Part shown: in pieces, positions 1 through 12,304 of the stretch
Numbering within the stretch: the first letter of the stretch is position 1
Layout: each line of letters opens with the position of its first letter
Assembly: GCA_038087015.1 (NCBI GenBank)
Contig: JASBNA010000022.1
Location: forward strand, 1 to 64,000
Origin: Cerrena zonata
Taxonomy: Eukaryota > Basidiomycota > Agaricomycetes > Polyporales > Cerrenaceae
Direction: 5' to 3'
DNA length: 64,000 nt
Program-made: the position numbers and the translations under genes
The notes under the pieces: generated by a model
The model's database searches: none
What the model saw: the letters and a program-made list of their open reading frames with translations, nothing else
Told to the model about the DNA's origin: nothing

Positions 1-1982
1 CTAGTAAGCTTTGTGCATTCATGGTAGACACGTCACTCACGTGGAATCGTTGAGAGGTTGGGTCGCTGACTCCATTGATCTTGAAAGGAGCACTGGGAGT
101 GTTGTAGTTAAAGGTTACGGGTTGTGGGGTATCGTTGAGGAATGCCCCTGTGAGGAAGATAATATAAGAATCATGCTCGACATTGCAGTTTTGAACCCCA
201 GAAGATATATTATATTATACTCACAATTATCAGGAGCATAGAAACTGATCTGTCCAGTAACTCCTAACGCAATATCTGCAGCCACGATCTTCTGAGCCAA
301 GGGGTTCGCACGGGAAGTCGATACGAAACCTCTGAAAATTAAGATAAATAGTCTGATCACTTGATTGTAGAAAAGATGTCAGAAACGTACGGGTAGCCAA
401 TCTTGGCACCAGCCAAATACTGATGAAGGAACTGTCCTAGGCAGACGAATCCGCCTGTCCAAGAAGATGTCAGAGAACCAGATAGGTCAAGCCGAATAAA
501 CTGAATTTCACCTCCGTTGTTAGTCAGGTCGATAAGTAAGCGAGAGACTCCAGAAGCCTTGAATTGGTCAATGGCAGCAACCGTGTCTGTTTGGAACTGA
601 TTGAAATCACCCTCGAACGATCCAACGAACATCTGTACTCAATGGATCACGCGTCAACATTGACCTCATTCGTATTTCACACAGAAGGTCACATACCACA
701 CCAGTCTTGTTATCCGGCAAGATATATGATTTGATCACGCCGGTGCTTCCGTCCGTCTGTGGCAACCGTGGCTGGAACTGGCTGGGAAGTCCAACTCCAT
801 TCGCAGGAGTCTTATCTATAATGACCGCACGGGCTTGTTTCTGCGTAGCTCGTTTGGCAGATACGCCACTGTTTCGGAGGTTGACCCCGTTGGTCTCGTC
901 ATTGGCAGCACAGTTGGCCGTCCAGCTGGTATTTGTTGATTATGATTAATTACGCTGGCGAATAGAAGAAAGGGTACGTACAAAGATGCTCGGTCAGTGA
1001 AGGGTGCTCCGACATAGCTTGCCAAAAATGGAACTTGAACAGTCTCGGATTTCTTGGAGTTCACAGGGATGAGCGTCATCGTCAAGAAGTTCTTGTCTGG
1101 GAAGGCGGGTCCGGAAATGTCACCAAACCGTTGCGAAAAGTCCGTTCCACTGATTCGATAGCTGCTGAAGACACTGTTGACCCTTACACCATGGTCAAGA
1201 TAGTTCCCACTAGCCGTTTTCGCAATGAAGTCTGCATATGCATACGGGTCCTGGCCTTCGATAGAGAGCACCTTTGCCCCAGCGAATCGTCTGAAGTTGA
1301 ATCCTATCTGGTCGAAATGGCTAGTGTAATTTACTCCGAGGAGGTTAACAAACTCCACAGAGTCTGGCGCGACGAAGACATTTTGGACGCCGTTTTCCTC
1401 AAGGGTGACTACTGGGGTGGGTAAAAGATTCTGGAAAGATGTGTAGCAGTTCGGGAACCAGCCTGAGAAATGATAGAAGATGGAGTCGGTTTCACATTTC
1501 ATCGAGAAAAATGCGAGGATTTACGCACGAGTATGCCCATCGTTGAGCTGGGTAGTGAAATCATAGACGGCTCTATTGAAGTCGTAGTCGGTCTAACATA
1601 GGAGGATCATAAAGTGTTCATTAATTTTGTTCCTGGGAGTTAGGGGGTGATTTCGGCTACGTACAGCAAAGGTAGTGCGGTTGATACGTGCGATATCAGC
1701 CCGAATGTTTGTGGTCGACTCTTGGAACGGTGCAGGCGAATTCAAGTAAAAATCTTCGAAAGTGAAGAAGTCAAAGACCCGAGCTATGTTGGTAAGGACG
1801 TTTTGCCGCAAAGTCTCATTGAAGGGGAACGACTTCAAGCAAGTTAAAGCATCCGCAGGTACGACGAATTGCTGACCGGCAAACTTGGCACAAGGATCGG
1901 CGGCACCAGGAGCTGCACCAGTCGTAAGGGATAGAGCCAAGGTAGTAAGTATAACCCCAGTGGCACGTTTGACGAAGACCAT
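1..1982 (-). CDS. Secreted S41-type (tail-specific-like) peptidase family protein, 3' end off the window
   Basis: The start is the ATG at 1982. Residues 1-25 form a signal peptide (basic start, then a hydrophobic Leu/Thr-rich core ending in GAAPGAA), so the protein is probably secreted. I spliced eight exons: 1982-1665, 1592-1529, 1462-982, 925-697, 632-512, 454-391, 331-225 and 147-41. The seven introns between them are GT-AG and 56-77 bases long. Joined, they give at least 497 residues in one frame. Family marks are TDYDFNRAVYDF followed by LNDGHTRW near residues 107-130, IKSYILPDNKTGV near 352-364, and a LIDLTNNGGGFVCLGQ motif near 398-413 that appears only when the 57-base intron at 455-511 is removed. 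This matches fungal proteins annotated as peptidase S41 family. I did not assign catalytic residues. At position 40 the frame either enters another intron (GTGAGT) or continues; the C-terminus is missing. Confidence 0.85.
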
Positions 1983-4496
1983 GGTAGACAGGTAGAGCTA
2001 CGTACACGAGGGTCGTCAGGAGGTGTACATCATTGAGGTCGCGTATTTATACCACCGTCGGAATTGTCATCAGCATCATTGTACAGTGTCAGTCTAATAC
2101 CTAGCCATGGGGATTATTCGGAAATGCCGACACATTGGTTCGTGCGCGCGACGAAGCTTTCCAATCGAAACATGTGTGATAGTCAGCGGGAAAGAAGTTG
2201 ACGGTCGGATATAGACTGATATAGAGCAACCAAATGCATCGAAATTCCGTATGACATCAGATGGCACGCGACGTCGCGTGGGTAATATCTGCAAAGGGGC
2301 CGCACTGTATCGACACACTGTAACGGAGTAAATGGCAGGAACAGGGACGGGATCCAAAAATGAAACGTTATCTTGAAGAAGTTCTATGTTTGTCGGTCGC
2401 CCCTTGGAATCATGCGGTGTTAACGACCATAGCTCGTGGTGCGAAGCTTCCCTTATTAAGGGCTGATACGGGACTGTTATGAGTGTTTGGGTCTATTTCG
2501 GTGTACTGTATGTGCTATGGGCTGCGAAGAAGAACCTGAAGCTTTGCAGGTGACAAAAGAACCTTGACTACCAATTTGAATTCCAGCCACATCTTGTGCT
2601 GAAGAGAATCGAAGTTAGAGGGATGGGTAGATCCGAGATGTTTGGGGTCGTTTGGGCTCGATTTCTATGCTACTATTGAGTATAACGCGAAGTTGGGTAG
2701 ATACGGGTAAAAATGGTAACCGCCATATGGCTTCATTGCGTGAGTGTGTATGTCAAGTTGCGAGCTTCACGATAACTATTGTATGAAGCTAGAATTGGTC
2801 GGTGAGTACTTGAGTAGTCGACATGTATGAGTGATCGATATCTCAATGATAGTATCGTTGTGGAAAGCCTCGAAAAGCACATAAGTGAGAAATGAAAGAG
2901 TTGGTAGAGTTGGTAGCAGTCCAAGAGGGTGTCAACAGGCCAGGACATGTCAGTGACGTTACGATTAGCTTGCTTAGCGCCGTCCACTACGCCCGAGAAG
3001 AATCATCAGGCTCACTCTGCCTCTGACCCCCACATAGCTACGAATGCAAATATTTTATTTCCGGATGAAGTCTTAGTTGTTGTTTATTCAGTCTAGCAGC
3101 TGGATATATCAAAGCATATTCTCTGGACTGAATAAGGCATTGACACCGTGACTACTACATGGTAAATAATACTTTATACTTTATGCAAGGAGGGGTGATT
3201 GTGTCGTAGGGTGGGGCGCAAGCTGTGTATCATATATGCTGGTATGTAAGCCGTTATAAATTCATCATCTACCTTTACTAAACTTTCCTGCTGAAAAGTA
3301 CAAAAGGCTACCCGACATACTACAGCGTACCTCTAGTAATTCGAATGTTCAAACGGTTGCGATATTTTGATGATCAGTGCAAACGTCATTCCTGTCTTGA
3401 AGCAGGGAAATGTTCAGCGCATTGCTACACAAGAGCTCATTTTCAATTCTAGGCGGGTACCGATGACGGTGGTAAACGAACTTCTGTATGTGGGTGACAT
3501 ACTCTTACTAGAATTCAGTCTAGCACTAACAGTCTTCCACTAGTTTTTTTGCAAAAATACTCTGAAATGTGTATCCCCTCAACGGCCACTACTGCAGTGC
3601 GTTCTGACGTCGAAGGCCTCGGAACATAATTTGTTTCAAATTCATTCGGCTTACTGCACTCGATATGGATGTATCCTGGTCATTCGCAAGATTGAAGTCG
3701 TTGACTAAGATCGCGCAAGCACTTGGAATACTAATCGTGTGCTAGAAGGATTGTTGGAGATGACGAAAGGAGCAAAAAGTTCACAGTGTACGTTGATTCC
3801 CTGAGCCTTTTTGATACAAGTCAAATCGATACTGACCACTCTTTTATAATTAGACTACACAATGAAATCACTTTATGCTCTTTCTGCATTTTTCTATCAA
3901 CTACTCGATGAGTCACTCAAACACACTATTGGACAATTGTAACACAGGGTTCAAGAGGTAAGACATTTCGTTTTCGTATAATTCTCTTCGCTCAATCTAT
4001 TTAGGGAGACGTCCCACGAAGTCTAGCCAAGACATCTAAGAAGGAGTGTGACTTTGATCCTGGGTGCCAGGATCTGGGGGATGGCTATCCTGATCTCTGT
4101 GAACAGCTTCTTCCTTTTAGACTTCTAGTGCACCTCGGCGTGTGTACCATCAAGATGTTTCTGCTTATTTGACCTGAGCAAACTCGTCCTTTGAACGAGT
4201 CGAGTTTGTCCTTCTCGAGCTGATATACATTCTGACACTTCGTTAGGTGACATGCATACTGCTCCTGCTCCTGTCAATGCATGCGCATGGTCATGGAGCT
4301 GGGCGGTACCTGAAGGCACAGCGCGTCCATCTTTCATTTTACCTCGACCCTGAAATCGAAGACCCAAGCTCCCATACTCAAAATAGTGTTCGACTTTCTA
4401 CTATATATCTCGATCCAGTTGATCGAGCCTCGTTCGATTTCCCTCACGTTTCCTTTCACCCATCTATCCTAGTTTGAGCCTACGCTCATCTGCATC
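1983..4496. other. Intergenic, no supported gene
   Basis: About 2.5 kb upstream of both the S41 gene (minus) and the short membrane-protein gene (plus). The open frames here are short, lack splice-linked partners and resemble nothing I know. A TATA-like stretch (ctatatatct) lies at 4401-4410, about 90 bases before the ATG at 4497, and is the only regulatory-looking signal I noted. Confidence 0.5.
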
Positions 4497-5204
4497 ATGA
4501 GTGACCCTACCCTACCTCGCTCAACACTCCCCCTCTTTTCCGATTACCCCCTCCCTACCTCCTCTGGTATCTCCACCATGCCTTTTCTCAGCTTCAACGG
4601 GATCCCAAACATGACTACCTGTTCCTCTGGCGTCATCGGTTGGTCCACTTCTGACGATCTGCACAATCTCACTCTTCTTGTCACAAACTACTTCTTCCAC
4701 CCACCCACTACTCTCATCGACAAAGCACGTCTCGAACAACGACCAACATTCCGTTTTTATTGGCGTCGATTCGGGCCCTTTCCGGACCCCGGTCTAATGA
4801 ATTCGTACACTTGGTCCCCAGTCGACCTTCCAGGTGGAACATATATCGTTCGGGCTATAACGTCTGAACGTTCCTTCCCTACTACCTCTTCCCCATTTAC
4901 AATCACAAACGGCACCGATATTTCCTGTCTAAACGCAGTCATCGCGACCAGTAGCAGTTCTTCCCTACCCACCGCGACCAGTAGCCGTTCTTCCTCACCC
5001 ATCGCAACGTCCTCCTCCACCCCCGGTCCGGCACCTTCCTCCACTTCCACAGATACGAATTTCGACTCTTTTAGACGTGTGGCTGGTGTTATTGCAGGAA
5101 CCGTAGTGGGTGTAGCGGTTTTGGTTGCTCTCATCGTCGGACTGAAGTACTGCCGTGTACGTCAACAGCGGCGTACTAATGGGATGCCGATTTTGAAAAG
5201 ATGA
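4497..5204 (+). CDS. Single-pass membrane protein, short paralogue lacking the cytoplasmic tail
   Basis: Intronless frame of 235 residues. Residues 1-147 form a presumed extracellular domain with two cysteines (42 and 144) and N-glycosylation sequons at NMT (39), NLT (57) and NGT (138). A Ser/Thr/Pro-rich stalk follows (about 149-187), then a hydrophobic membrane span (about 195-218) and a short basic tail ending in PILKR. The N-terminus is not an obvious signal peptide, so how it enters the membrane is unclear. It is a close paralogue of the 571-residue protein at 60124-61839 over the first 147 residues. The stalk diverges, and the roughly 350-residue tail is absent here because a stop comes 17 residues after the span. 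Function unknown. The architecture fits a cell-surface sensor or adhesin-like protein, which is inference only. Confidence 0.7.
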   Translation: MSDPTLPRSTLPLFSDYPLPTSSGISTMPFLSFNGIPNMTTCSSGVIGWSTSDDLHNLTLLVTNYFFHPPTTLIDKARLEQRPTFRFYWRRFGPFPDPGLMNSYTWSPVDLPGGTYIVRAITSERSFPTTSSPFTITNGTDISCLNAVIATSSSSSLPTATSSRSSSPIATSSSTPGPAPSSTSTDTNFDSFRRVAGVIAGTVVGVAVLVALIVGLKYCRVRQQRRTNGMPILKR

Positions 5205-5515
5205 GACGGGAGATTGCCTCTTCAGAGTTTCACGAGCAAAATATAGAACAACGAGACGAACACTTAGATCTATACACAAGGATCATTTCATCTAAAAGCA
5301 TGGTAGTATCAAGCACCGAGGGTCGAGACTTTGTAAAATGATGTATGTAAGGGTCCGAAAAAAAAATCCCTGTCGTCAAAATCATAAGGGGGAGTCACCA
5401 GATGCCTATGCGTAGATAACTGTTACTTATACAAGAGAATGCAGATTGGGGGAGACTATGCAATTTGAGCAAACTATGCAATCATCATCATGCCCTGGTG
5501 TGATGTGTCACTAAA

Positions 5516-7418
5516 TTAGGTTAACGCTGCACCTTCGGGCGTAGGTTCTAAGGGGTATGGGCCTTCCTCTTTCAACTCTTCTTCCAACGCTTTCCGACCT
5601 TCTTCAGTCAGAATGGGGATACCTGAGTCGATGTCGGAATCGAAATACTTGGGTATAAACCTAAAACAATAGGGGGAGGCGATTAATAGGATATTCGGAC
5701 GAAGGGGAGGGAGGGAAAGGTAAGAACTTACTTCTGTCCCTTCCGTTTCCTCTCTGCCGCATCATCTCTCTGTTTTTGTTCGATCGCCAGTTTATGCCTC
5801 GTTGCCTCGCTGTACTCCTTCGACAACAGCTTGGCAGTCACGTTCTCCCAAAGCTTCCTACTCTCATCTGGCAACTGTCTCTCCAACGGCCTGACCGTCT
5901 TCGGTATAACGTGTAACGTCGAAATATCGAGCAACGTCGCATACTCTATCTCTTCTGGGTCGATATCGGGACCAGCACGTTTCCACCGAATGAGATGTTT
6001 CCATGATCCGTCGAATACGGCAACGACGCGCGAACGAGGAACGTGTTTGACTTTTGTCCAGTCAGCATGTTCGCGCGAGCCAGGGGTGTATGTGTGAATG
6101 ACCCCCTCGCAGAGGAAATGAGCCTTCCCCAACCAGCTTTCCTCCTTGTACTCGATGATCGCGCGATAATGGGGTCCATTCTCACTTGCGCCTGTACAGG
6201 TGATGATGGTGCTCTCCGAGACAGTGACATAGAAGCTCCCTCGCAGAAGCCCGTTCACCGAAGCCACGGGATGTGTGATCTGGTATGTCTCTCCGGCGCC
6301 GTTTCCACCTTTGATACGTACGAAGGCACCCTTGTTAAAACTTCCTGGCATGACGCGTACCGTTGTCCCAGAAACCTTGGCAGAGATCTGATCAACCCCT
6401 GTCAACTCGATTTGTCGGCTTGGGCAGTAGGCAGAGAATGCCGAGATGGGTGGATGATGCGAGACTTGCTCCGTCAGGTAGGCGACTCGAGCTCGTTCAC
6501 GGTCAGGAGCGATGTTCCCTCCTTCGACGAGGTCGCCTGATTGAGATGTGTTCCTGCTCCCGAGACTCAAACTAGACATTTGAGCGTCCAACTCGGTTTC
6601 AAACAGCTCGGGAGAAGTGGCTGGGGTGCTGTTGCTCCTTTTGCCAGGTGTTCCGGGTGTGGAGTTGGCCTTGTTAACACTAAGTCCGCTCACTGTGCTC
6701 TGTCCGCTTTTGCCGCTTTTGAACGAGGCAGTTTCAGAAAGAGCGGCTGTATTCCGAGGGGCTAAGAGAACGGAGTAGCTGGACTTGGCGGCTGCTTCAG
6801 AAAGATAGAGATGCTGGATGGGAGGTTGGGTAGGATCCGAAGGGTAGCTCACAGGGAGAACATCCCAATGTGAACGAAAGTGTTCTCCCAGGACAGAGTT
6901 GTACGGTTTGCAGACTTTGCCTCGCTATATGGGAGTTAGTGGCGTTGTATGCTATCGGAGATGCGACTTACGATAAATTTGAGGTCTTTGGAGAATGTGA
7001 AGCGAACAACAGCAAGCATTCGTTCAAAGGGGTCATCAGAGTCATTAATCCTAAGCATATACGAACGACGTCAAGCAAAGCACGAAGTAGTTGGACCGTG
7101 CAAACTTACGCAACTAATAAATCGGGCCTATCGAGGTAGTGCCAGTACTCTAGGTTGGGGATAGGCTCGAGCAGGGACGCGGGAAGAGACAACCGCCTAC
7201 GATCAAGAATAGATGAATTGACGACGCTTGAACCCTGAGCTGGAAAGAACATACATGGAGGCAATATCCTTCACTCCGAGACACTTCTTGACGAGTGAGA
7301 CAATCATCTTGAGCTTGCCTTCACCGCTGTCGCCAGAGTCTGGCACGGAGACGGCTTTGGTCTCTTCATCAACAGACTCGTCCTGCGGGGTCTGCGTTGG
7401 TGTCTTGTCGTTGGCCAT
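5516..7418 (-). CDS. Oxysterol-binding protein-related protein (ORP/OSH family)
   Basis: Start ATG at 7418, stop TAA ending at 5516. Five exons: 7418-7255, 7196-7110, 7050-6972, 6924-5732 and 5660-5516. Introns are 47-71 bases, GT-AG, and the frame is continuous for 555 residues. The family signature EQVSHHPP is at about 262-269. The lipid-binding core begins near residue 55 with RLSLPASLLEPIPNLEYW, followed by FSKDLKFIRGKVCKPYNSVLGEHF in the usual order. An unusual Ser/Pro/Thr-rich segment of about 110 residues lies between HWDVLP and the signature. The C-terminus is charged, with a Lys/Arg-rich helix, and ends in a final exon reading FIPKYFDSD. Such proteins move sterols or phosphoinositides between membranes. 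No PH domain or ankyrin repeats are present, as in short Kes1-type members. The gene converges with the membrane-protein gene, leaving 311 bases between stops. Confidence 0.93.
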
Positions 7419-7680
7419 CCTGGAATGGGGAATATGGAACGGGGGCTGAAGAAAGGAAGAGAGAAGAGAGGAATGAAGCCGAGAGAAGAGAAGAAGGAGA
7501 TGAAGACGAGGAAGAGAGATCAGAGCTCAAGCACTGGGCGCACGTTCAAACGCAATAGGCGTGCAATCGCAAATGCGGCAGTAGCTATAGCAGTGCTACC
7601 ACAGTGCTCCTCTCTCTCTATTCCACCCCCGGCTCACCGTCCGCAGCCGCTAAGTTCATCGTCCTGCAATCCCAGTAAAA
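7419..7680. other. Short spacer between OSBP-type gene and tRNA-Val
   Basis: Purine-rich on the plus strand just upstream of the OSBP-type start (7430-7540), so the minus-strand leader is pyrimidine-rich, as is common in fungal promoters. A run of four A at 7677-7680 is the Pol III terminator (TTTT) of the minus-strand tRNA gene. Confidence 0.4.
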
Positions 7681-7770
7681 TGATTCGACCCGGGCTCGAA
7701 CCGGAGACCTCTCGCGCACACCAGCAGAAGCCTGTGAGGCGAACGTGATAACCAACTACACCATCGAACC
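7681..7770 (-). tRNA. tRNA-Val(CAC) with 16-base intron
   Basis: Read on the minus strand from 7770, the acceptor GGTTCGA pairs with TCGAATC (one G-T pair), with discriminator A at 7681. The D-arm contains the box-A-like GTGTAGTTGG. The anticodon stem TTCGC pairs with GCGAG around the loop CTCACA-C, giving anticodon CAC. A 16-base intron sits after position 37, its usual place. The T-arm TCCGG-TTCGAGC-CCGGG is complete, and TTTT follows immediately. All arms pair, so I regard this as a functional valine tRNA gene. Confidence 0.93.
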
Positions 7771-8978
7771 ATGATATGTAATGCCTAGTGTCCGCTCTCG
7801 ATTTTAAGCAAAAGCAGGGTCGGCGGAATGGTGATTTTGAGATAATAGTGTACTCACTGGCACCAGTGTTTCACTACCGCCTAATATATGCGCGTAGAGT
7901 CAATGTAGCGGGAGTGTTACGGATAGAATGTCTTCTTGAGGGCGAAGGAAGGAATGGGAGCGGGAGGGAAAGCGAACGGAGGGAGAGCCTAGAGGCGACG
8001 CTGACTGCGCTATTTATACTTGTAGGAACAACTATAGACAGCAAGAGAAGTAACGAGCGTAAAGAAGAAGAAATTTAAGAAGGAACGAATAATATTGTCG
8101 GAGTGCGCAGTGTACGGATATGGCGTGACAGGTTTGAAGCTAGGAACTTGGAACTTGGAAGAGAAGCTGATATTAACGGAACCCGATCTCTTTCACAAGG
8201 AAGCATTGGTTCCTTCCAAGAAACCTGAGTCTTTGGAGAAAGCTCCTGACATCGCTTCAGTTGATTCTTGTGAGTCATCATTTAATTTCGTCTTCACAGA
8301 CTACAAATTTTCTACCGGGGTGCTAGTATAAGTACGTGACAATACATATTACTACGCTTCTAGTAGGGTATAGAGGAGAAGTCGTAGAAGAGCTTAGAGT
8401 AAGATGCAACTCGGTGGCCACTTATCATGACTTGAAGAAGATGAAATGAAACACACCTCGACTGCGCAGAATACCTTTGAACACTATGGGTGGGCGACGA
8501 AGATACTACCTCTGTCTTTCAGGCGTTGGTGTAGACTAAATGTCTGATAAAGGCATATTTCAGCGAGACAGACCCTTACGGATGTAAGACGTGAAAAACG
8601 GGGGTTTGCGGTAATGTGATAGACCGATGAGACAACAGCAGACTTGGCATGAATGTCTTATGAGCGTCGTGAAGAACAATGAGTACGTTTTTGACAAAGG
8701 TAGCATCTGGAAAGAAACTAGCGTCAGCATTAAGAGTGTCGGTATCACGTTTGTATCAACAACAGGAAGATGAATTCGAACTTGGTCGAATAGAACTCAA
8801 CTGTAGCACTTCAAAGCCGTGATGCCCGATTTCACGTGGAAAGTAGAGTAAAACATGCATTGTTTTTGTCAGTGTTAGCAAAGATGTGTCTTGAGGTCTG
8901 AGGAGAGCAGCATATTTAGAGAGCGGACACAGATCGAAAGAAAACAAACCCTTTACCTCAATATCCCTGGGACCTACC
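7771..8978. other. Intergenic, no supported gene
   Basis: Sequence between the tRNA and the acyltransferase-like gene. Open frames on both strands between 7788 and 8331 are short and carry no recognisable motif. I see no repeat or RNA gene. Confidence 0.4.
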
Positions 8979-10852
8979 ATGGAGTTCTACCCCACAGAAG
9001 AATACCTCTGGCATCCCACCGACTCGTCAAAAAATACGCTCGTCCGAAGATGCTTCGGTATAGAGGCATTCTCAGCATACATGGAGTACGTCAAAAGTTG
9101 AAATCTGTCTGGACTGGCTGACAGAAAATGACATAGAACCCGCATGGACGGCTTTACACACTTGACTAACAGCGCTGCCCTCACATTCCCTACATTCACA
9201 CCTACACGGGAAGTCTTCGAGCCGCAAGTACGGGCTGCTTGGACTCACCTTCGTCATTTGATCCCCCAGATCGCTGCCAGAGGTGTCCAATTCCCAGAAC
9301 CCGGAGGCGGATTTGGCCTCAAGTATAACTTACCTGCTTCCCTCATGGGTGTTGACGAATGGGCCTCTGAAACAGTCTTCTTTTCTGACGATGTCAACAC
9401 GTTGTACGAGCGTCATGTTGAATTGAAAGACAACTGTCTCTGGTTTCCTGGCGACAATCATTACGTCGCGGAGGTGCACGTTTCCCCAATGACCACTGGA
9501 TGGAACATTAGGTTAGTGATAATATCTTCTTACTGCTAAGGTTAAGAAGACTGATCGAGTATATTGGGGTCGTACCTTTAGTCTAGTGATCTCTCACAAT
9601 TCTATAGATGGTCGGAACGCAATGTCCCTCCTGGACCTGCTTGTAGAAGCATTGGTTGGTGTCATCGACAAGACCAAAGGCTCCATCGATACACTCAAGT
9701 GGGGGACCGAAATTACAAGACTGGTTCCTCCGGCGGCGCTGATCAAGATGATCGTCGAGAAAGGTAGCATCGTGGATCTGGCACCCCCTACAATCCCTCC
9801 AGCAGGATCAGCACCTCCTCCCGGTGTAGTAAGTGGAGTTGTTTAAAACAGCCGAAAACGAGATACTAAAAATGGTCCAAGATTCCATGGATGTACCCTC
9901 CGTTGGAGACGGGTAAGAAGGGAGACATCACTCGCTTGACCAAGCTTTCCAAAGAGGCAACTGCCAAATTACATCAACTGACAAATGAACATGGAAGAAC
10001 TGTTACTCAAGTCATAACAGCTTTATCCGCCCTAGCTCACATTGAAGCATTCCTCAATATCGCCGGTCGAAAGGGCAACGAGAGGTTCAAGCTCGTTTCC
10101 GAAGCTTATGAGGCTTCCAATGTCTATCTGGTGGCGTTCAACTTTGTGAACCACGTATGTGGTCTGAAATCGTTGTGTTATCAATTTTGGTTGATGATGT
10201 GGAATAGCGACATAAGTTACCTGGTGGCTATCATGATTTCAAATCGGCCACTGGGGCTCCTCTCTGCGCGATAGACGGTATGCCGATTATGGCCCCGGCA
10301 AAAAATATTAAGGCATTAGTCAAAGTAGACACCAACAAGAAAATAGGTGTTTGCCAGGTAGATGAAGGGTTATTCTGGAAAGCCGTCGAGGATATCGCTA
10401 GTGGATGGAAGGGAGCAGATGTAAGTTTTCATTCACATCAGACACAACCTTTTCTCACCAGGGTTTTCTTTCAGCTCTCGTTGGATGCATGGTACCAACG
10501 AGAAATCGAGAAAGAAATCGGAGCCAAGTTTTTTGATCCTAGTATGTTCGGAATCCCGGCGATCATCATGTCTTCTATTGGAGATACGGACCGACTCGGT
10601 CTCTTCAAACATGTCCATCCCTCCTCTGGAAACAAGACTCTTATTGTCGAAGACATAATCACGGGTATTCGCTTGCGCGCCCCGCCTCCGATGAACCTCC
10701 TCTATCAGTACGATGGACAACTGCAGTGTCATTGGATGACTGGTGGGGAATACAACACTGCGGAAGAGATGGAGCTCGTTACGGACATATTTGAAGCGAG
10801 GTTGAGCGAGATACTGAGGATTACTGATGCCGCGAAGACGATCGTAGCTTAG
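8979..10852 (+). CDS. Acyltransferase-like enzyme of the condensation/BAHD-type (HxxxDG) fold
   Basis: Start ATG at 8979 lies in a strong ACCATGG context. Six exons: 8979-9085, 9137-9511, 9582-9828, 9882-10154, 10208-10420 and 10475-10852. Introns are 51-70 bases, GT-AG, and the frame is continuous for 530 residues. The key mark is HNSIDG at about residues 166-171, reading SLVISHNSIDGRNAM; it appears only after splicing at 9511/9582. It matches the HxxxDG catalytic motif of CoA-dependent acyltransferases and condensation domains (His as general base). A C-terminal region with SLDAWYQREIE and the ending GGEYNTAEEMELVTDIFEA resembles fungal alcohol acetyltransferase/condensation-like proteins. 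I see no carrier-protein or adenylation domain, so it is a free-standing enzyme. The substrate is unknown. No biosynthetic cluster surrounds it. Confidence 0.82.
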
Positions 10853-11692
10853 GTTTTATAGCCAGGGTATGGTGAATAGTGTGCGCATTAGAAGCCTGAG
10901 GATGTAAGAATTATGTTCAGTGATTGGGTTTTTGGAAAGTGAGAGCAGAAATACATAGTGTGGGATGTAGTACAGACCGAAGATAGGGGTGCATTTAAGG
11001 CTTGACGGAGGAAGTTATGCCACCAAAGCCCCAGTCCTACTCACGCTCGTTTGCTTGAGTATGTTACTCCACCAACGAGAATGCTTGAAAAATATGAATA
11101 GCTTCTATTACTACTAGAAGTCCGAGACTGATGGATATCAGCCAAGTGTACTAAGAGCTATATGAGAGAGACTTCAGAGAGGGTAGAGCACAGGTCATTG
11201 TGAACGCACTTTGGCTCACGCTCAATGGGCGAGTCGAGAACGAAAGCAAGGTGAGACCGAGGCCGAGGGGCCGTTGTTCATGTTGCCGCTGATAAGTACT
11301 TGAAAAGTTGGCAAAGAGATACCTCACGTCCGAGTCATTCGGTCATCAGCAGCAGCGTATGTTCGGTAGCATAGATAGAGACTATAAGATATATCCTCCT
11401 CCTCTTCGATTAATTTGAAAGGGGTTCAAATATCCAAGCGACTTTGTTTGCTTCACTGTCCCGAGAGCCTGCCAGTGAAGGTTACGAGTCATGATAGTGT
11501 AAGTAATCGAACCAAGACTTAGTGGTTGTGGATAACAGCAGATGATCGAGCCGTTATGATCTTATCTAATTCTACCGTGACCGCCGAGAGAACAATGCGA
11601 TTGAGTGAACTTATAACAGGACGAACGCGGCTTATTCTTCCCCTGCATCTCGTTCCAAAGCACTCCCTTCTCTTCTTCTACCAAACGTGCTC
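10853..11692. other. Intergenic, no supported gene
   Basis: About 840 bases between two plus-strand genes. No open frame with recognisable content, no repeat and no RNA gene seen. A pyrimidine-rich stretch before 11693 (tctcttcttctacc) resembles a fungal promoter leader. Confidence 0.4.
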
Positions 11693-12266
11693 ATGATGTT
11701 GAGCGACGAGGATGTGGCAGCACAGCCTCATAACGTCACAGACAATCCTCCTCCTGGAAACCTAACAGACGAGCTGCTAGACCTTCCACCACCTGTTGCA
11801 CTAGGCACACCTTCACCAGCCGTTGATGTTCCAGCTACAGATACTCTGATGGCCTCAGAGAAACCTGCTATGGATCAGAAGTCTTCCTCCGGAGAAGGCC
11901 CATCAGACAGACCGTTATTTATCACCGACGCCTTGGCGTACCTGGACTCGGTCAGACTTCAATTTAAGGATAAACCCAAGGTTTGCAAACACTTCTTCGA
12001 TGTCATGAAAGACTTCAAACGTCAGAGGTGAGGGTTATAAATCATCGTGTTTCTCACCAGAGATGCTAATCCTCGATAGAATCGACATAATGGATGTAAT
12101 CGAACGTGTGTCGAATCTCTTCCACGGTCACCCATCACTGATCCAGAGTTTCAATACATTCATGCCACCTGGATACCAGGTAGAATGCACAGACAACCTC
12201 AATTTCATCATTGTTACGACCCCCACAGGAAGGACCACACAGGCCATTTCCGATCGATTTCACTAA
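11693..12266 (+). pseudogene. Truncated Sin3-like protein with one PAH domain
   Basis: The first true ATG is 11693 (MMLSDEDVAAQ). Exon 1 is 11693-12027, a 52-base GT-AG intron covers 12028-12079, and exon 2 runs 12080-12266; the product is 173 residues. Residues 74-145 form a paired amphipathic helix domain (DALAYLDSVRLQF, HFFDVMKDFKRQ, VIERVSNLFHGHPSLIQSFN, MPPGYQVEC), followed by VTTPTGRTTQ, as after the first PAH domain of fungal Sin3. Full Sin3 co-repressors are over 1,000 residues with several PAH domains and an HDAC-interaction region, all absent here. The frame stops where homology to an inverted F-box copy begins about 40 bases further on. I call it a gene fragment. Alternatively it is a small intact PAH-only protein that could compete with Sin3 for partners. 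Confidence 0.75.
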
Positions 12267-12304
12267 GGACCCGCAGGGTCGGAACCACTCCTCCAGCTGT
12301 GGAT

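Noticed and set aside
5728..6852. Unspliced OSBP-type open frame as a separate gene start
   Set aside because: It starts with GTG in the middle of exon 4; the upstream exons join in frame to the ATG at 7418.
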